The translations under genes were made by a program, and so were the position numbers. Shown here one piece after another: positions 44,701-53,600 of a stretch of DNA of 64,000 nt. Location of the stretch: positions 62,001 through 126,000 of the forward strand of contig NZ_JANQIM010000005.1 in NCBI RefSeq assembly GCF_028282165.1, read 5' to 3'. The first letter of the stretch is position 1; each line of letters begins with the position of its first letter. The notes below the pieces were generated by a model that was given only the letters and a program-made list of their open reading frames with translations, was not told where the DNA came from and did not search any database. This DNA comes from Winogradskyella sp. (lineage in GTDB: Bacteria > Bacteroidota > Bacteroidia > Flavobacteriales > Flavobacteriaceae).

Positions 44701-46626
44701 ACCAACAGTGGCAATATCAACAACTTCATTTACGGTTGAAATTTGTAATACGGCATCGGTTTCACTTTCGTTCCAGTTATAAGTTAGATAATACAATTCG
44801 CCATTTTCATCTACGACTGAAACTCTTGTTTCTACTTTCCTCGTAACGTTGGGGTCATTATCATCAACCCTAAGATCAAAATGCTTTACAATGACTGTAC
44901 CAGAAGGAAACTCCCAATCCTCATATTCTGAATAATCAATTTGCTCGTCAACGCCAGAGTGAACACCATCATTATTGGGCACTGCAATCCAACGTTTCTT
45001 TAAAGCACCATCAGACCAAAAGGATTCATAAAGCTCGTACGGCACAAAACCATCAACAACATCTAATGTCGTCAAGTCTGAAAAAATTCCAGTTTGTGAA
45101 AGCAATTGTGGTGGATCATCATAATTAGGATCATTATCGATTAGCTTATAAATTTTAGTGCTAAATCCTAAACGCAAAAGAAATAATTCTCCCTCGTCAT
45201 CTTCACCAAACGAAATTATATCTTGAGGTAAAAACGTAGCAATTTCGTGGTAATCACCCGTTGTAACATCTACTGCAAAAATCTCATCTCCACTACCATA
45301 ATCAGAGCAAATATATTGGCCATAGAGTTCGGGTATGGCAGAGCCTCTGTAAACAAAACCTCCAGTAATAGAATTAGCATCTGTAGGACTAAAAGCCACC
45401 AAAGGTCCAGTATGAGGCATTTCGTTGAAAAGATCTGTGTAACAACCTGGTCCAGCAATATTGCCCTCAAATAGAGGCCAACCAAAGTTAGCACCTGCAC
45501 TTACAATATTTACTTCCTCATGGGTATTAAGACCTACATCACCAATATAAAACTCACCAGTTGAGCTATCTTTAGTCATTCTAAACGGATTCCTCAGTCC
45601 TATAGCATAGTACTCTTCAAAGAAATCGCCTGACTGATAGACATCTGTTGGGTTAGGTGTTGTTAAATTAAGCTGCCCATAAAGATTAGTGGTTGAACCT
45701 GGAGTAGAATCGCAAAATGGGTTATCATTAGGAATCCAATATTCCACGCCAGTAATTTCATCAGAATGACCAGCATCTGTTGGTTTAACACGAACTGGTG
45801 GATGACTCTTGGTAGGGTCTTTATCCACATCGATTCTAAGAAGTCCTCCCGAAAGATTACCTGCAATGTCTTGTGATCGTTGCCAGGACGCTTGATCACC
45901 AGTAGTTAGATATAAGAACCCATCATCACCAAAGTCTAAACCTCCACCATAATGGGTGGTGCCATACATCCTGTTTTTCATGATTATGGTTCTAGAATTG
46001 GCTACAAAACTCATTGTAGTTGGGTCAACTTCAAATCGTTCAAGTATCAAAAAATTCCCTTCATATTCATTTTCACTAAAGTCACAACCTTGATTAGTGT
46101 ATCCACCAAATGGAGGCGAATCTTGACCTAATCCATTTTTGGTGGCATAATAAACGTAGAAATAATTCTTGGGGTTTGTTGGTGCATCAAAATCCGGATG
46201 AACCGTCAATCCTAAAAAGCCACCATCAGAAACCAAACCTACTTCGCCAGAAAGGTCGAGCAATGTATTTTTCGTTGTTGTTGTTTCATCATCTTCAAAC
46301 CAGAAAATAATACCGTTAAGCTGGCCAATGATCACTTTATTTCTAGACGGAATGTTTTTGTACGTAATTGGATAGAAAAATTCTAAATTGGGAAAAGCCT
46401 CCCTGTAAGTAGCATCTAGATCGAAATCGGCACCAACAGGTAACATATTGTTTACGTAAGGACCTATGGACTTAGGCGATGGTAGGCCAGAACCAGAAAA
46501 ATAGGGTAAATAGCTAAACAATAAAACGGATGATATAGCAACAAGAGCAATTCTTATTCTAAACGATTTGGGTATAAAGCAACTTATTATACTTCCAATA
46601 GGTTTTTTGGAAATAATACCTTTCAT
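41725..46626 (-). CDS. Giant secreted PQQ-type sugar dehydrogenase fused to di-haem domain, with T9SS type A signal
   Basis: A protein of about 1633 residues with a hydrophobic N-terminal segment (FRIRIALVAISSVLLFSY). Residues about 70-510 are a glucose/sorbosone dehydrogenase beta-propeller (TVHPDFDAPTNP, HYGGGLDFGDDGFLYLTTGD, YAIGLRNPFRMTKD, GGFVYRGSAIPELYGQY). A di-haem segment (about 530-830) has CIACH near 658 and CAYCH near 738, like TIGR03806. A discoidin-like region, an adhesin-type stretch of beta repeats (MVINGDHTV, SLTINGNLTING) and a type A sorting domain ending KRIEKLIIK follow. Electron transfer from sugar oxidation to haem on the cell surface is the likely role. I choose the Met at 46626; an in-frame Met 13 codons upstream is also possible. 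Confidence 0.85.
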   Translation of the reverse strand: MKGIISKKPIGSIISCFIPKSFRIRIALVAISSVLLFSYLPYFSGSGLPSPKSIGPYVNNMLPVGADFDLDATYREAFPNLEFFYPITYKNIPSRNKVIIGQLNGIIFWFEDDETTTTKNTLLDLSGEVGLVSDGGFLGLTVHPDFDAPTNPKNYFYVYYATKNGLGQDSPPFGGYTNQGCDFSENEYEGNFLILERFEVDPTTMSFVANSRTIIMKNRMYGTTHYGGGLDFGDDGFLYLTTGDQASWQRSQDIAGNLSGGLLRIDVDKDPTKSHPPVRVKPTDAGHSDEITGVEYWIPNDNPFCDSTPGSTTNLYGQLNLTTPNPTDVYQSGDFFEEYYAIGLRNPFRMTKDSSTGEFYIGDVGLNTHEEVNIVSAGANFGWPLFEGNIAGPGCYTDLFNEMPHTGPLVAFSPTDANSITGGFVYRGSAIPELYGQYICSDYGSGDEIFAVDVTTGDYHEIATFLPQDIISFGEDDEGELFLLRLGFSTKIYKLIDNDPNYDDPPQLLSQTGIFSDLTTLDVVDGFVPYELYESFWSDGALKKRWIAVPNNDGVHSGVDEQIDYSEYEDWEFPSGTVIVKHFDLRVDDNDPNVTRKVETRVSVVDENGELYYLTYNWNESETDAVLQISTVNEVVDIATVGGGTRTQTWHYPSNSECIACHNTANKGALGLKTRYLNTDYTYAETGLTANQLVTMSHLGMIDATITDADTPDIITNKALDDPNATLNEKARSYMDLNCAYCHRHDTDNRADFDLRYYNNLEATELLTSGILSPLGIDPNEEIVYVGDASKSILFHRMNSVDPAIMMPPLSKTIIDQPAVDLIEQWINQLDANSINEENGPNPIINLALLPSAQLSSSVPQGSGRGELLDVLYDPSLGDYKESSNFAEYGVPFQQNLGTVDADNGFYYRVDWPNPQFLNYITIGGAFPNQPQPNTQWRVSYLRDGNWIVLDEGTGGWIENGIFEWDGTNEAPKYAEAVRVQLFSDGVNDLVSIHIRGRGGTSRYGGDDTAAEPKATLMQFLPYNAETKIDNIVAGTQSTCDPSDNTYTQELIITYSNAPETGSLLVNGQNFPIITSPQTITLTGLESNGMDVQVTAEFTDGYKSLYESNASVFTAPSECDNIVVGVDENMVINGDHTVSPTGSIEIMEGGSLTINGNLTINGEVTLNSVSSKYSSLIVTGTTTGTIKYKRHVNEFNGSTGNDLIASPLKNQTFGSFATDNPNIFENPSNTNQKLFGPFNETTSSYEIYDISVNGALPLTSGIGYRAARDSSEDGTHGTTFTFTGEIEAGIVNTSLTTAGSSFEGWNLIGNPYTAYLDFDSFFSQNSAQLDLNSYQAIYGYDGNASDGWTVLNNATTGRLIAPGQGFFVKSKSGGGMVTFNPNMRVTGNSDDFIVGRPSNSSPHHGHIKLVINSDVSFYATDVYFNENATLGLDPGYDAAIFNGNAPDFALYSLLVEDITGGLPFAIQALAETALGNVVIPLGINASQGQQITLSIAETDLPSSINVYLEDTLNNTFTLLNDNNHQFILDSDISGDGRFYLRFEGSSLSISESPIDQLEIFTNQSDKTIVINGQLPHATDFKLYDITGKLIISNSLDITSIRQVIDVNSVVTGVYILELNNSANQKRIEKLIIK

Positions 46627-46922
46627 TTTAAATTGATTAATAGCGAGTAAATAAATTAATAGCAATAGCTAATGTATAACAACTATGAAATATCTGTGAA
46701 ATTTATCGACGATAACATATTAAATCCGTTAAAGTTATCTATCGGATTTTTAATGTTTTATGTATCTAAAAAAATGTTAGACAAAACGTTTTAATTAATC
46801 AGAAAAGAACTACTTTTTTTAATAATTGGAGTATCATCATATTAAGTATAACAATCTTCCAGGACTAAGATTTAACATAGTTTTGGTACAACTGATCTTA
46901 GTAAAATTGTATCTTTAAGTTT
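46627..46922. other. Divergent promoter region of the dehydrogenase and DUF4251 genes
   Basis: The 296 bases are very AT-rich and hold an inverted repeat AAATCCG (46722-46728) with CGGATTT (46743-46749). TTTTGG near 46880 and TATCTTTA near 46910 could be promoter elements of the DUF4251 gene, but the spacing is not ideal. No gene was seen. Confidence 0.4.
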
Positions 46923-47477
46923 ATGATAACTAGATTTTTAATAGGATTTTTAGCTTTAGGGCTTTTAAGTTGTGGCGGATCTAAGTCAGACAGAGTACCG
47001 GCTTCTAAAGTAGAGTCTTATGACCAATTAAGTACTTTAATAGAATCGGGTGCTTACCAGTTTAATCCAGAGATTTTATATCCACAAGAAACCCAAGATG
47101 TGGCCAATGCCGCAAATGCTCTATTAGGTTATTTTGCCAATGATGGTGCTTATGTTACTGTAAAACCTGGCTATTTTCTGAAGATTGAAAACGATTCTGC
47201 TATCGCAAAATTACCTTACATAGGTGAAATGACGAGAGGAAATTCTTATGGAAAGATTGATAATACAGGCATAGAATTTAATAGTCTAATCAAAGATTAT
47301 ATTGTTAGGGTTAACAAGCGCGCAGAAATAGTTATAAAATTTGAAACCAAGGGTTTATTAGAATCCTATGACGTTATCTTAAAATTGTTTCCAAATCATA
47401 CCTCAGATTTAATGATTAATAGTTCAAATCGTTCAATGGTTCGCTATCAAGGGAAGATAGTGTCTGTGACCGATTAA
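46923..47477 (+). CDS. DUF4251 lipoprotein
   Basis: A 184-residue lipoprotein (MITRFLIGFLALGLLSC, lipobox LLSC, Cys17). The domain starts near residue 40 and shows the DUF4251 pattern: ENDSAIAKLPYIGEM, GIEFNSLIKDYIV and the terminal RSMVRYQGKIVSV. The family is common in Bacteroidota, with barrel-like structure and unknown function. It overlaps the neighbouring secreted-protein gene tail to tail by 4 bases. Confidence 0.8.
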   Translation: MITRFLIGFLALGLLSCGGSKSDRVPASKVESYDQLSTLIESGAYQFNPEILYPQETQDVANAANALLGYFANDGAYVTVKPGYFLKIENDSAIAKLPYIGEMTRGNSYGKIDNTGIEFNSLIKDYIVRVNKRAEIVIKFETKGLLESYDVILKLFPNHTSDLMINSSNRSMVRYQGKIVSVTD

Positions 47478-48082
47478 TCATTGCCAATACCGCAATGGCC
47501 TTCTACCAATTTTACTGTTTTTAATTTTTTCCAAACCGAATCTTCAAAATTAAAAGTAGATATCCTAAACAATAGCATATATTTATTTTGGTCAGTACAA
47601 TAAAACGTTTCTATTGTAGCATACAAAGTGATGACTTTATTTGTAAAAAACGCATCATAGACTTGTATTCTTCCTTTGAAAGTGGGTAATGCAGAATCAT
47701 TATTAACCAGTTTTACTTTTTCAAAATCAACTTTAGTAGTTGGTACATCAAAGGCCTTGTCTTTATTAACAACGTTCATTAAACCATCATAATAGAGTAC
47801 CATATTACTTTCTAACATCTGAGTGGTCGGAACACTTTTTAAATTAACGTTCCACACAAATGCATAGGTAAAAAACTCTGGACTTTCAGGCTTATTCCAG
47901 TTTTTGGCAAACCGAATATCTTCATAACCTCTATAATCAATGTCTGGAGCAAAACTTAAGGGAAATCTTATCAATTCTTTAAGCCAGGTACTGTCTGCTG
48001 CTAGAATTTCTAAATCTTCGTCTTTTTGAGAGTAACAAATAACAGAATAGAGAAGTGTTAGGAATACTAATAGCTTTTTCAT
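47474..48082 (-). CDS. Secreted protein of unknown function, YceI operon
   Basis: A 202-residue protein with signal peptide MKKLLVFLTLLYSVICYSQ. Notable segments are DSTWLKELIRFPLSFAPDID, GYEDIRFAKNWNKPESPEFF and VWNVNLKSVPTT, which I have a weak memory of as a flavobacterial conserved family without an assigned role. The mature protein looks beta-rich. Its gene follows the YceI gene after two bases and must be co-transcribed with it. Confidence 0.65.
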   Translation of the reverse strand: MKKLLVFLTLLYSVICYSQKDEDLEILAADSTWLKELIRFPLSFAPDIDYRGYEDIRFAKNWNKPESPEFFTYAFVWNVNLKSVPTTQMLESNMVLYYDGLMNVVNKDKAFDVPTTKVDFEKVKLVNNDSALPTFKGRIQVYDAFFTNKVITLYATIETFYCTDQNKYMLLFRISTFNFEDSVWKKLKTVKLVEGHCGIGND

Positions 48083-48084
48083 TT

Positions 48085-48648
48085 TTATAGACTTAATGTA
48101 ACTTCAAAGCCAATACCATCAGCAATTGCACCATCGCGCAGTTTACTATTATAATCAACCCCCCAACGTTGTCTGTCAATTTTAAACTTTGTAATCATTT
48201 GTTGCTTTGCATAATCGACTTCGGCCTGAAAACTTATAGGCAAGGTAACTCCTTTTATGGTAAGATTTGCATCAACTTTCATATTTGTGCTATCGTGATA
48301 TTCAACATTTGTAATAACTAGTTTAGCCGTTGGAAAATTTTCCACTTCAAAAAAGTCTTCATTTTTTAGATGATCCACTAAGCTTGCGTTTCCTTCTTCG
48401 TCTTCGATATCCAGACATGTTATTGAATTCATATCGATAATGAATTCACCGCCAGTAATAACATCTTCAGTCTTTATAAAGTAACCTTCTAATATACTAA
48501 TAGTGCCATGGTGACCTCCAAAGTAAAATGAGTATTCACCAAACCATCTTAGTTCGCTCTTAGCGGTATTGATAACTAACTTTTCCTGAGCTTCTGTGAT
48601 TGTGGATGATAAAAAGATAAGTGTAATAAATAATGTGAATTTCTTCAT
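48085..48648 (-). CDS. YceI-family lipocalin-like secreted protein
   Basis: A 187-residue periplasmic protein. A signal peptide (to about 20) is followed by the YceI domain: LVINTAKSELRWFGEYSF, GGEFIIDMNSITCLDIED, LKNEDFFEVENFPTAKLVI, LTIKGVTLPISF and IDRQRWGVDYNS. YceI proteins bind isoprenoids or similar lipids in a lipocalin-like barrel and occur in stress or electron-transport contexts. Upstream lies a four-fold repeat operator and the divergent wHTH regulator, its presumed controller. It is the first gene of a two-gene operon. Confidence 0.9.
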   Translation of the reverse strand: MKKFTLFITLIFLSSTITEAQEKLVINTAKSELRWFGEYSFYFGGHHGTISILEGYFIKTEDVITGGEFIIDMNSITCLDIEDEEGNASLVDHLKNEDFFEVENFPTAKLVITNVEYHDSTNMKVDANLTIKGVTLPISFQAEVDYAKQQMITKFKIDRQRWGVDYNSKLRDGAIADGIGFEVTLSL

Positions 48649-48704
48649 GATATATAGTTTTTATTAAATGATGGGATAAAACTAGATAGCGTTCTCTTGG
48701 AGAA

Positions 48705-48741
48705 TGTCAAAAAAGTGCAAAAGAAGTGTCAAAGCCTTGCA
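48705..48741. promoter_or_regulatory. Pho-box-like array of four 11-bp direct repeats
   Basis: TGTCA (48705), TGCA (48716), TGTCA (48727) and TGCA (48738) each begin an 11-bp unit followed by A-rich bases, so identical motifs alternate with a 22-bp period. OmpR/PhoB-type winged helices bind 11-bp direct repeats with TGTCA cores (established for PhoB). The neighbouring gene encodes such a winged helix, which makes it the probable ligand. Confidence 0.65.
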
Positions 48742-48776
48742 AAATTTAATCGAAATGCCTGTTATTTGTAAGCGAT

Positions 48777-49625
48777 ATGAAGTTCAATTTTGATATACGA
48801 TTTTTAATCATCGTTTTTGTGGTGTGTTTTGTATCCTGTAATTCGGTAGAAGATGATTTTTCCAGACAGGTTAAAATTGCATTACGTAATGCTGGTAATG
48901 AGTTATTGTTAAGCAAAAATGATTCAACCACGTTGATTTTACCTGTTAAAGAATTACATTCTAATAAGTATCAATTGGCATTTAATGCACCTTTGGCTTT
49001 TGAGCCTGAGGTTTTAGTTGGCCAATTAGAAGAAAGTCTAACAACATCTAAGCTTCCTGAGCATTATATCGTAGAAGTTATTCAATGTGAAGACCATGAG
49101 GTGGCGTATAGTTATCAGATGAGTGCCATTTTAGAAAGTACCATTATTCCTTGCAGTGGCCGCTATTTACCACAAGCATGTTATGTTATAGAAGTTGATT
49201 TTTTTAAAAGGGTAGAGCCAAATTCTGAACGTTCTTTTGCCATTGGTCTTATAATAGCTTTATTATTGGTATTAATAGTGTTTTTTTGGTTTAGAAAAAG
49301 CTTTTTGAAGCAATCAAAACAAGAGCCCATTAACTATGAGTCAATAGGAAGTTTTAAGTTCTATCCAGAACAGAATAAATTGATTAAGGAAGCGGAAGAA
49401 ATTGCCTTATCCAAAAAGGAGTGCGAACTCTTGGCACTTTTTGTAGAACGTCCAAATGAGGTAATTAAACGCGATGAACTCACCAAAAAAGTCTGGGAAG
49501 ATAATGGTGTGTTTGTGGGTAGGAGCCTAGATACTTATATCTCCAAACTCAGAAAAAAACTTAAATCCGATGCTTCAATTAAAATAACTAATGTACACGG
49601 TATTGGGTATAAGTTAGAGATTTAA
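48777..49625 (+). CDS. Membrane-anchored regulator: periplasmic sensor, TM helix, C-terminal OmpR/PhoB-type winged helix
   Basis: A 282-residue one-component regulator. The N-terminus (FLIIVFVVCFVSC) is a signal or lipobox with Cys21. A domain with Cys pairs (about 25-150; QCEDHE, IIPCSGRYLPQACYV) is presumably periplasmic, a transmembrane helix spans 153-172 (SFAIGLIIALLLVLIVFFWF), and a winged-helix domain occupies 190-282 (LSKKECELLALFVERPNEVI, GRSLDTYISKLRKKL, ITNVHGIGYKLE). This is opposite in order to ToxR/CadC. It is divergent from the YceI operon and the four-repeat operator lies between them, indicating control of YceI and of itself. Confidence 0.85.
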   Translation: MKFNFDIRFLIIVFVVCFVSCNSVEDDFSRQVKIALRNAGNELLLSKNDSTTLILPVKELHSNKYQLAFNAPLAFEPEVLVGQLEESLTTSKLPEHYIVEVIQCEDHEVAYSYQMSAILESTIIPCSGRYLPQACYVIEVDFFKRVEPNSERSFAIGLIIALLLVLIVFFWFRKSFLKQSKQEPINYESIGSFKFYPEQNKLIKEAEEIALSKKECELLALFVERPNEVIKRDELTKKVWEDNGVFVGRSLDTYISKLRKKLKSDASIKITNVHGIGYKLEI

Positions 49626-49636
49626 TAAATTCAAAT

Positions 49637-50653
49637 TTATAACCTATAATAACTTTGACTCGTCCCTTTGGTACACGGACAATTGCTTGCACTTTGTAAA
49701 AGATTTAAACCAATAGTAACGACATGTGTACCTGTATTAAAGCCCGCTAAATCGTTAAAGGTCAATTGATACGAATAGGCAAAATAAAGCTGATTGTGCA
49801 ATATACCGGCCATTGGCCCAAGGTTTAGAGGATTTAGGAATTGGTCATTAAGGAAACGATAAGATGCTCCTATCCAATAGTAGTCACCATTTCTGTTAAA
49901 CTTTCTATACTTAAAATTCAAGTCTGTGGCTGAACGGTTGTCACTATCGAAGAATTGAAAGAATACAGAAGGTTCAAACTCTATGTCCTTGTTGCGTTCT
50001 GGACTAAACACATACCCAGTATACATCTGATAATTCAATAATAATCGTGGTTCTTGTACCGTTGCTGCGTCAAAATCGTCTATATCCTTAGCGACTAAAT
50101 TATTGGCATTAAAACTAAAATAAAACTTGTTCCATCTGTAAAGAAAACCAGCATCAAAATTATTGTTATTGATGGCTCTGTCGCCATTCTGTATAATTGC
50201 AGGATCTTGTATTGGGACGTTATATTCAGAATTAAAGTTCTCCACTTCAATTCTGAAGTTATTAATGTTATACGAAAGTCCAAGTGAAAGGTATTGCTTA
50301 GATTTCCAGTCTAAGATTAAATGATGAGCAAAAGATAGCTTAAGTCCTTTTTGTCTAGTATTACCATTTTTATCGTTATAAGCAGAAACACCTATTCCTG
50401 AACGGTTAGAAATTCTAAAATCTGCATATATGGATTGGTTATCTGGCGCATTTTTAATACCCACCCATTGAGTTAAGCCATTAGCTCTAATTTTTAGATT
50501 ATCACCAATACCAGCAAACGTTGGTGAAACCACAAAATCGTTGTCCGCTAGATATTGTGTCCAAACTGGTAAGTTTAACTCTTGACTAAAGCTTTGGGCT
50601 GTAGTTAAAAATAATATATATAGTATAATTCTCTTCATCTTAGTAGGTTTCAT
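49637..50653 (-). CDS. PorP/SprF-family T9SS outer-membrane protein
   Basis: A 338-residue outer-membrane protein of the PorP/SprF family. Typical features are LPVWTQYLADNDFVVSPTFAG after the signal peptide, then NGLTQWVGIKNAPDNQSIYAD, KGLKLSFAHHLIL and YFAYSYQLTFNDLAGFNTGTHVVTIGL at the end. SprF is needed for secretion of SprB in Flavobacterium johnsoniae, and type B cargo proteins commonly have a cognate SprF-like gene beside them. This one follows the 2740-residue adhesin gene by 14 bases and is almost certainly its partner. A Met at 50638 (MKRIILYILFL) is an alternative start with an equally good signal. Confidence 0.9.
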   Translation of the reverse strand: MKPTKMKRIILYILFLTTAQSFSQELNLPVWTQYLADNDFVVSPTFAGIGDNLKIRANGLTQWVGIKNAPDNQSIYADFRISNRSGIGVSAYNDKNGNTRQKGLKLSFAHHLILDWKSKQYLSLGLSYNINNFRIEVENFNSEYNVPIQDPAIIQNGDRAINNNNFDAGFLYRWNKFYFSFNANNLVAKDIDDFDAATVQEPRLLLNYQMYTGYVFSPERNKDIEFEPSVFFQFFDSDNRSATDLNFKYRKFNRNGDYYWIGASYRFLNDQFLNPLNLGPMAGILHNQLYFAYSYQLTFNDLAGFNTGTHVVTIGLNLLQSASNCPCTKGTSQSYYRL

Positions 50654-50667
50654 TCAATAGATTAGGG

Positions 50668-53600
50668 TTATCTGTATAGCGTAAAATGTCCAACAAACTC
50701 TCTATCCACATTTGGGTCGTTGGTCTTAACAACAAACCAATAATCACCTGTTGGTAATTCATGCCCATTATATCTACCGTCCCAGACTTCACCTACATTA
50801 TAGGTCGCGACTTTTCGGCCATAGCGATCAAAAATATCGAAGGTTAAATTGGGGTAATTCTCTATACACTCTGGTGCCCAGGTATCGTTATTACCATCGC
50901 CATTGGGTGTAAACCAATTGGGGATACAGATGTCTACAAATTCTTGTTCTATTTGGGCTTCGGCAAAACAGCCATTGCTGTCAGTTACTACTACGGTGTG
51001 TATGCCCGATTCGGTTATTAAAAACGTATTCTCACTACCATAATCTTCACCATTCATAGTAAAAGTATAGTTGCCCGTTCCACCATCGGCATTGGCTATA
51101 ATCTCATTAAGACCACCCGCCGTAAGAGTTAAAGTTACTGGGGCATAAGAATCCATGTCAAAGAAATCGGTATTAACCATACAGCCGTTGGTATGTCTAA
51201 CAGTGATGTAGTTATCGAGCCCGACAGGTACATTCGTGAATACATTACTCAATTGATAAGGTCCACCATTTAAGGAGTAATCCAAATCGTTTAAATCTGT
51301 GATAGATTCATCTACGGTGACGGTTACTTCATTGCTTTGCAGATTATCCTCGCAGGTATATTCTATGATTACTTCTGGATTTATACTTACAGATTCTGGG
51401 AACGTGATATTCCACTCAGACTCGCAATCTTCGGCATCTCTTATGTAAACAATATGATCGCCACCTTCTAGATTGGTAAAGTCGAACACCGTTTGTGTTG
51501 GACCTCCAGTAGTGTATGGACCATCATAATTACCCAAGCTCACACTATATGGTAAATTACCACCAGAGATGTCAATACTAAACTCTCCATTGGCATCGCC
51601 TTCACAAAGTTCTGGAAAGAAAGAATCACCAATGATCGTTATAATAACAGGTTCTGGATCTAAAATTGTAAAGTCAAAGGTTAGATAGCATCCTAACTCA
51701 TCTTGTACGATAAGACTGTAATCACCAGCTGCTAGGTTTTCAAACACGTTGGTTTCAAAAAATTGATTTAATTGTGGTGAAATAGCATATTGAATAGTTC
51801 CTGTTCCACCGGTAGCTGTAATTTCAACAAAACCATTGTCATTGCCCGCACAAGTTACATCGTTTACGGCTATTGTAGCCTCTAGTTGCGTGGTAGGTTC
51901 AGTAATAGTTATAGGTGCCGTAGTGGTAACACAATCACCGCTTTCTACCATAACCATATAATCTCCAGCTACTAAACCTGTAAAATTACCAGGCGTATTT
52001 TGGGTAGCATTGATTGTATTTCCTGCACCATCTTGCAGTGTATAATTATAATCTCCTAATCCACCTTGAGCTGTGGCTATGATTGATCCCGTATTATCGC
52101 CAGCACAATTGATAGATGGATTAGAAGATTCTAGATTTATAACTAACTCAGGTAGTGGATCAACCGTAATTTCGTTAGACACATTGGAGATACAGCCATT
52201 GGCATCCCTTACATAGTAGGAATAAATCCCTTCAGGAACCGAAAATGTAGTGGATGAGCTAAAGCTGCCTAATATAGTTGCAAAATTGCTTGTGTTGCTA
52301 TATTCGTAAGGGCCTGTTCCGCCACTTGCACTTAATGTCAAGGTCGATTCTACTAAACAGGTTTGAGTAGATGCTCTAACCAAATCAACATCTAGTGGAG
52401 TAGGGTTGAAAATTTCAATATCTAAAGATGTCATTTCACAATTAAATCCATCTGTAATGGTGATATTGTAAGTTCCGGCACCTAAATCATTAAACACATT
52501 TGAGGTTTGTGGACCCGAAGAACTTACTGTCGGGGAAACCATATTTAAGGTATAGACGTAATTAGTGCCTTGACCGCCAGAAACCATATCTACAGTAATG
52601 CTAGCATTTTGATCTCCAAAACAATCTAAAACTGTTGTGTTTGGTATAAAGGTTGCTGTAATTGGATCTGGTAAATTAAGTATTATTGTTTCTGAAGCTA
52701 AACAACCTTCGGTATCTCTTACGTTAACTGTATAAGTGCCAGCAGATAAATCTGAAAATACATTATTGTTAGAATACGCAACAGTTGCATCTCCAGTTAA
52801 TTCATATTCATAACCTCCCCAACCACCATCTGCGATTGCTGTTATGGTACCTTGACCATCATCGCAGGTTACATTAGAAGTTTCTAACAAGCTAAGTGTT
52901 AATGTTTCTTGAGGTGATGTAATAATTACATTACCAGTATTAGAACAAAATGGAAAGTCGGTTTGTGTAATAGTAACTGAGAATGTACCTGATTCCATTC
53001 CAGTAACGGTCAATGGATTTGTAGATGTGTTAGCATTGACGACACCTGTTACAGAAGCACCTAGACTATCGAAAACTTCATAAGTATAAGCACCTGCAAA
53101 ATTGGTAATATCAATATCGAATGAACCTGTATTGTCACCAAAACATGTTATGCTTGAAGAAGTTACATTGAATAATGGAAGTATTGCTTCAGGTACTACA
53201 ATTGTAGTTTCACTGGTACATAACAGTACTGTATCTGTAATTGTAATCGTATAAGTTCCAGAGGGAACACCAGTAAATGTATTTCCCGCTAAGCTAACTG
53301 AGGCAGGAGTTGGAGATATATTATACGCATAAGAACCAGAACCTCCTGAACCTGTTATGGTAATTTCACCATCATCATTGTTACACGAAGGTAAAGCTGT
53401 TGCTTCAGCCGTAACATCTATTGGTTCATCGATATCAATTGAAATTGAGTTACCACAACCATTGGCATCTTGTATTTCAATAGTATATGTACCAGCAAAC
53501 AAGTTTGAGATGGTAAATGGCGCTGTTTGCGTTTGAAATGCTCCACCGTTTATACTATAACTGTACGGTGGTGTACCTGGAACATCCAGTACAATATCAA

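Noticed and set aside
43887-46310. Several plus- and minus-strand frames inside the giant dehydrogenase gene
   Set aside because: All are shadows of a continuous 1633-codon frame with domain motifs along its full length.
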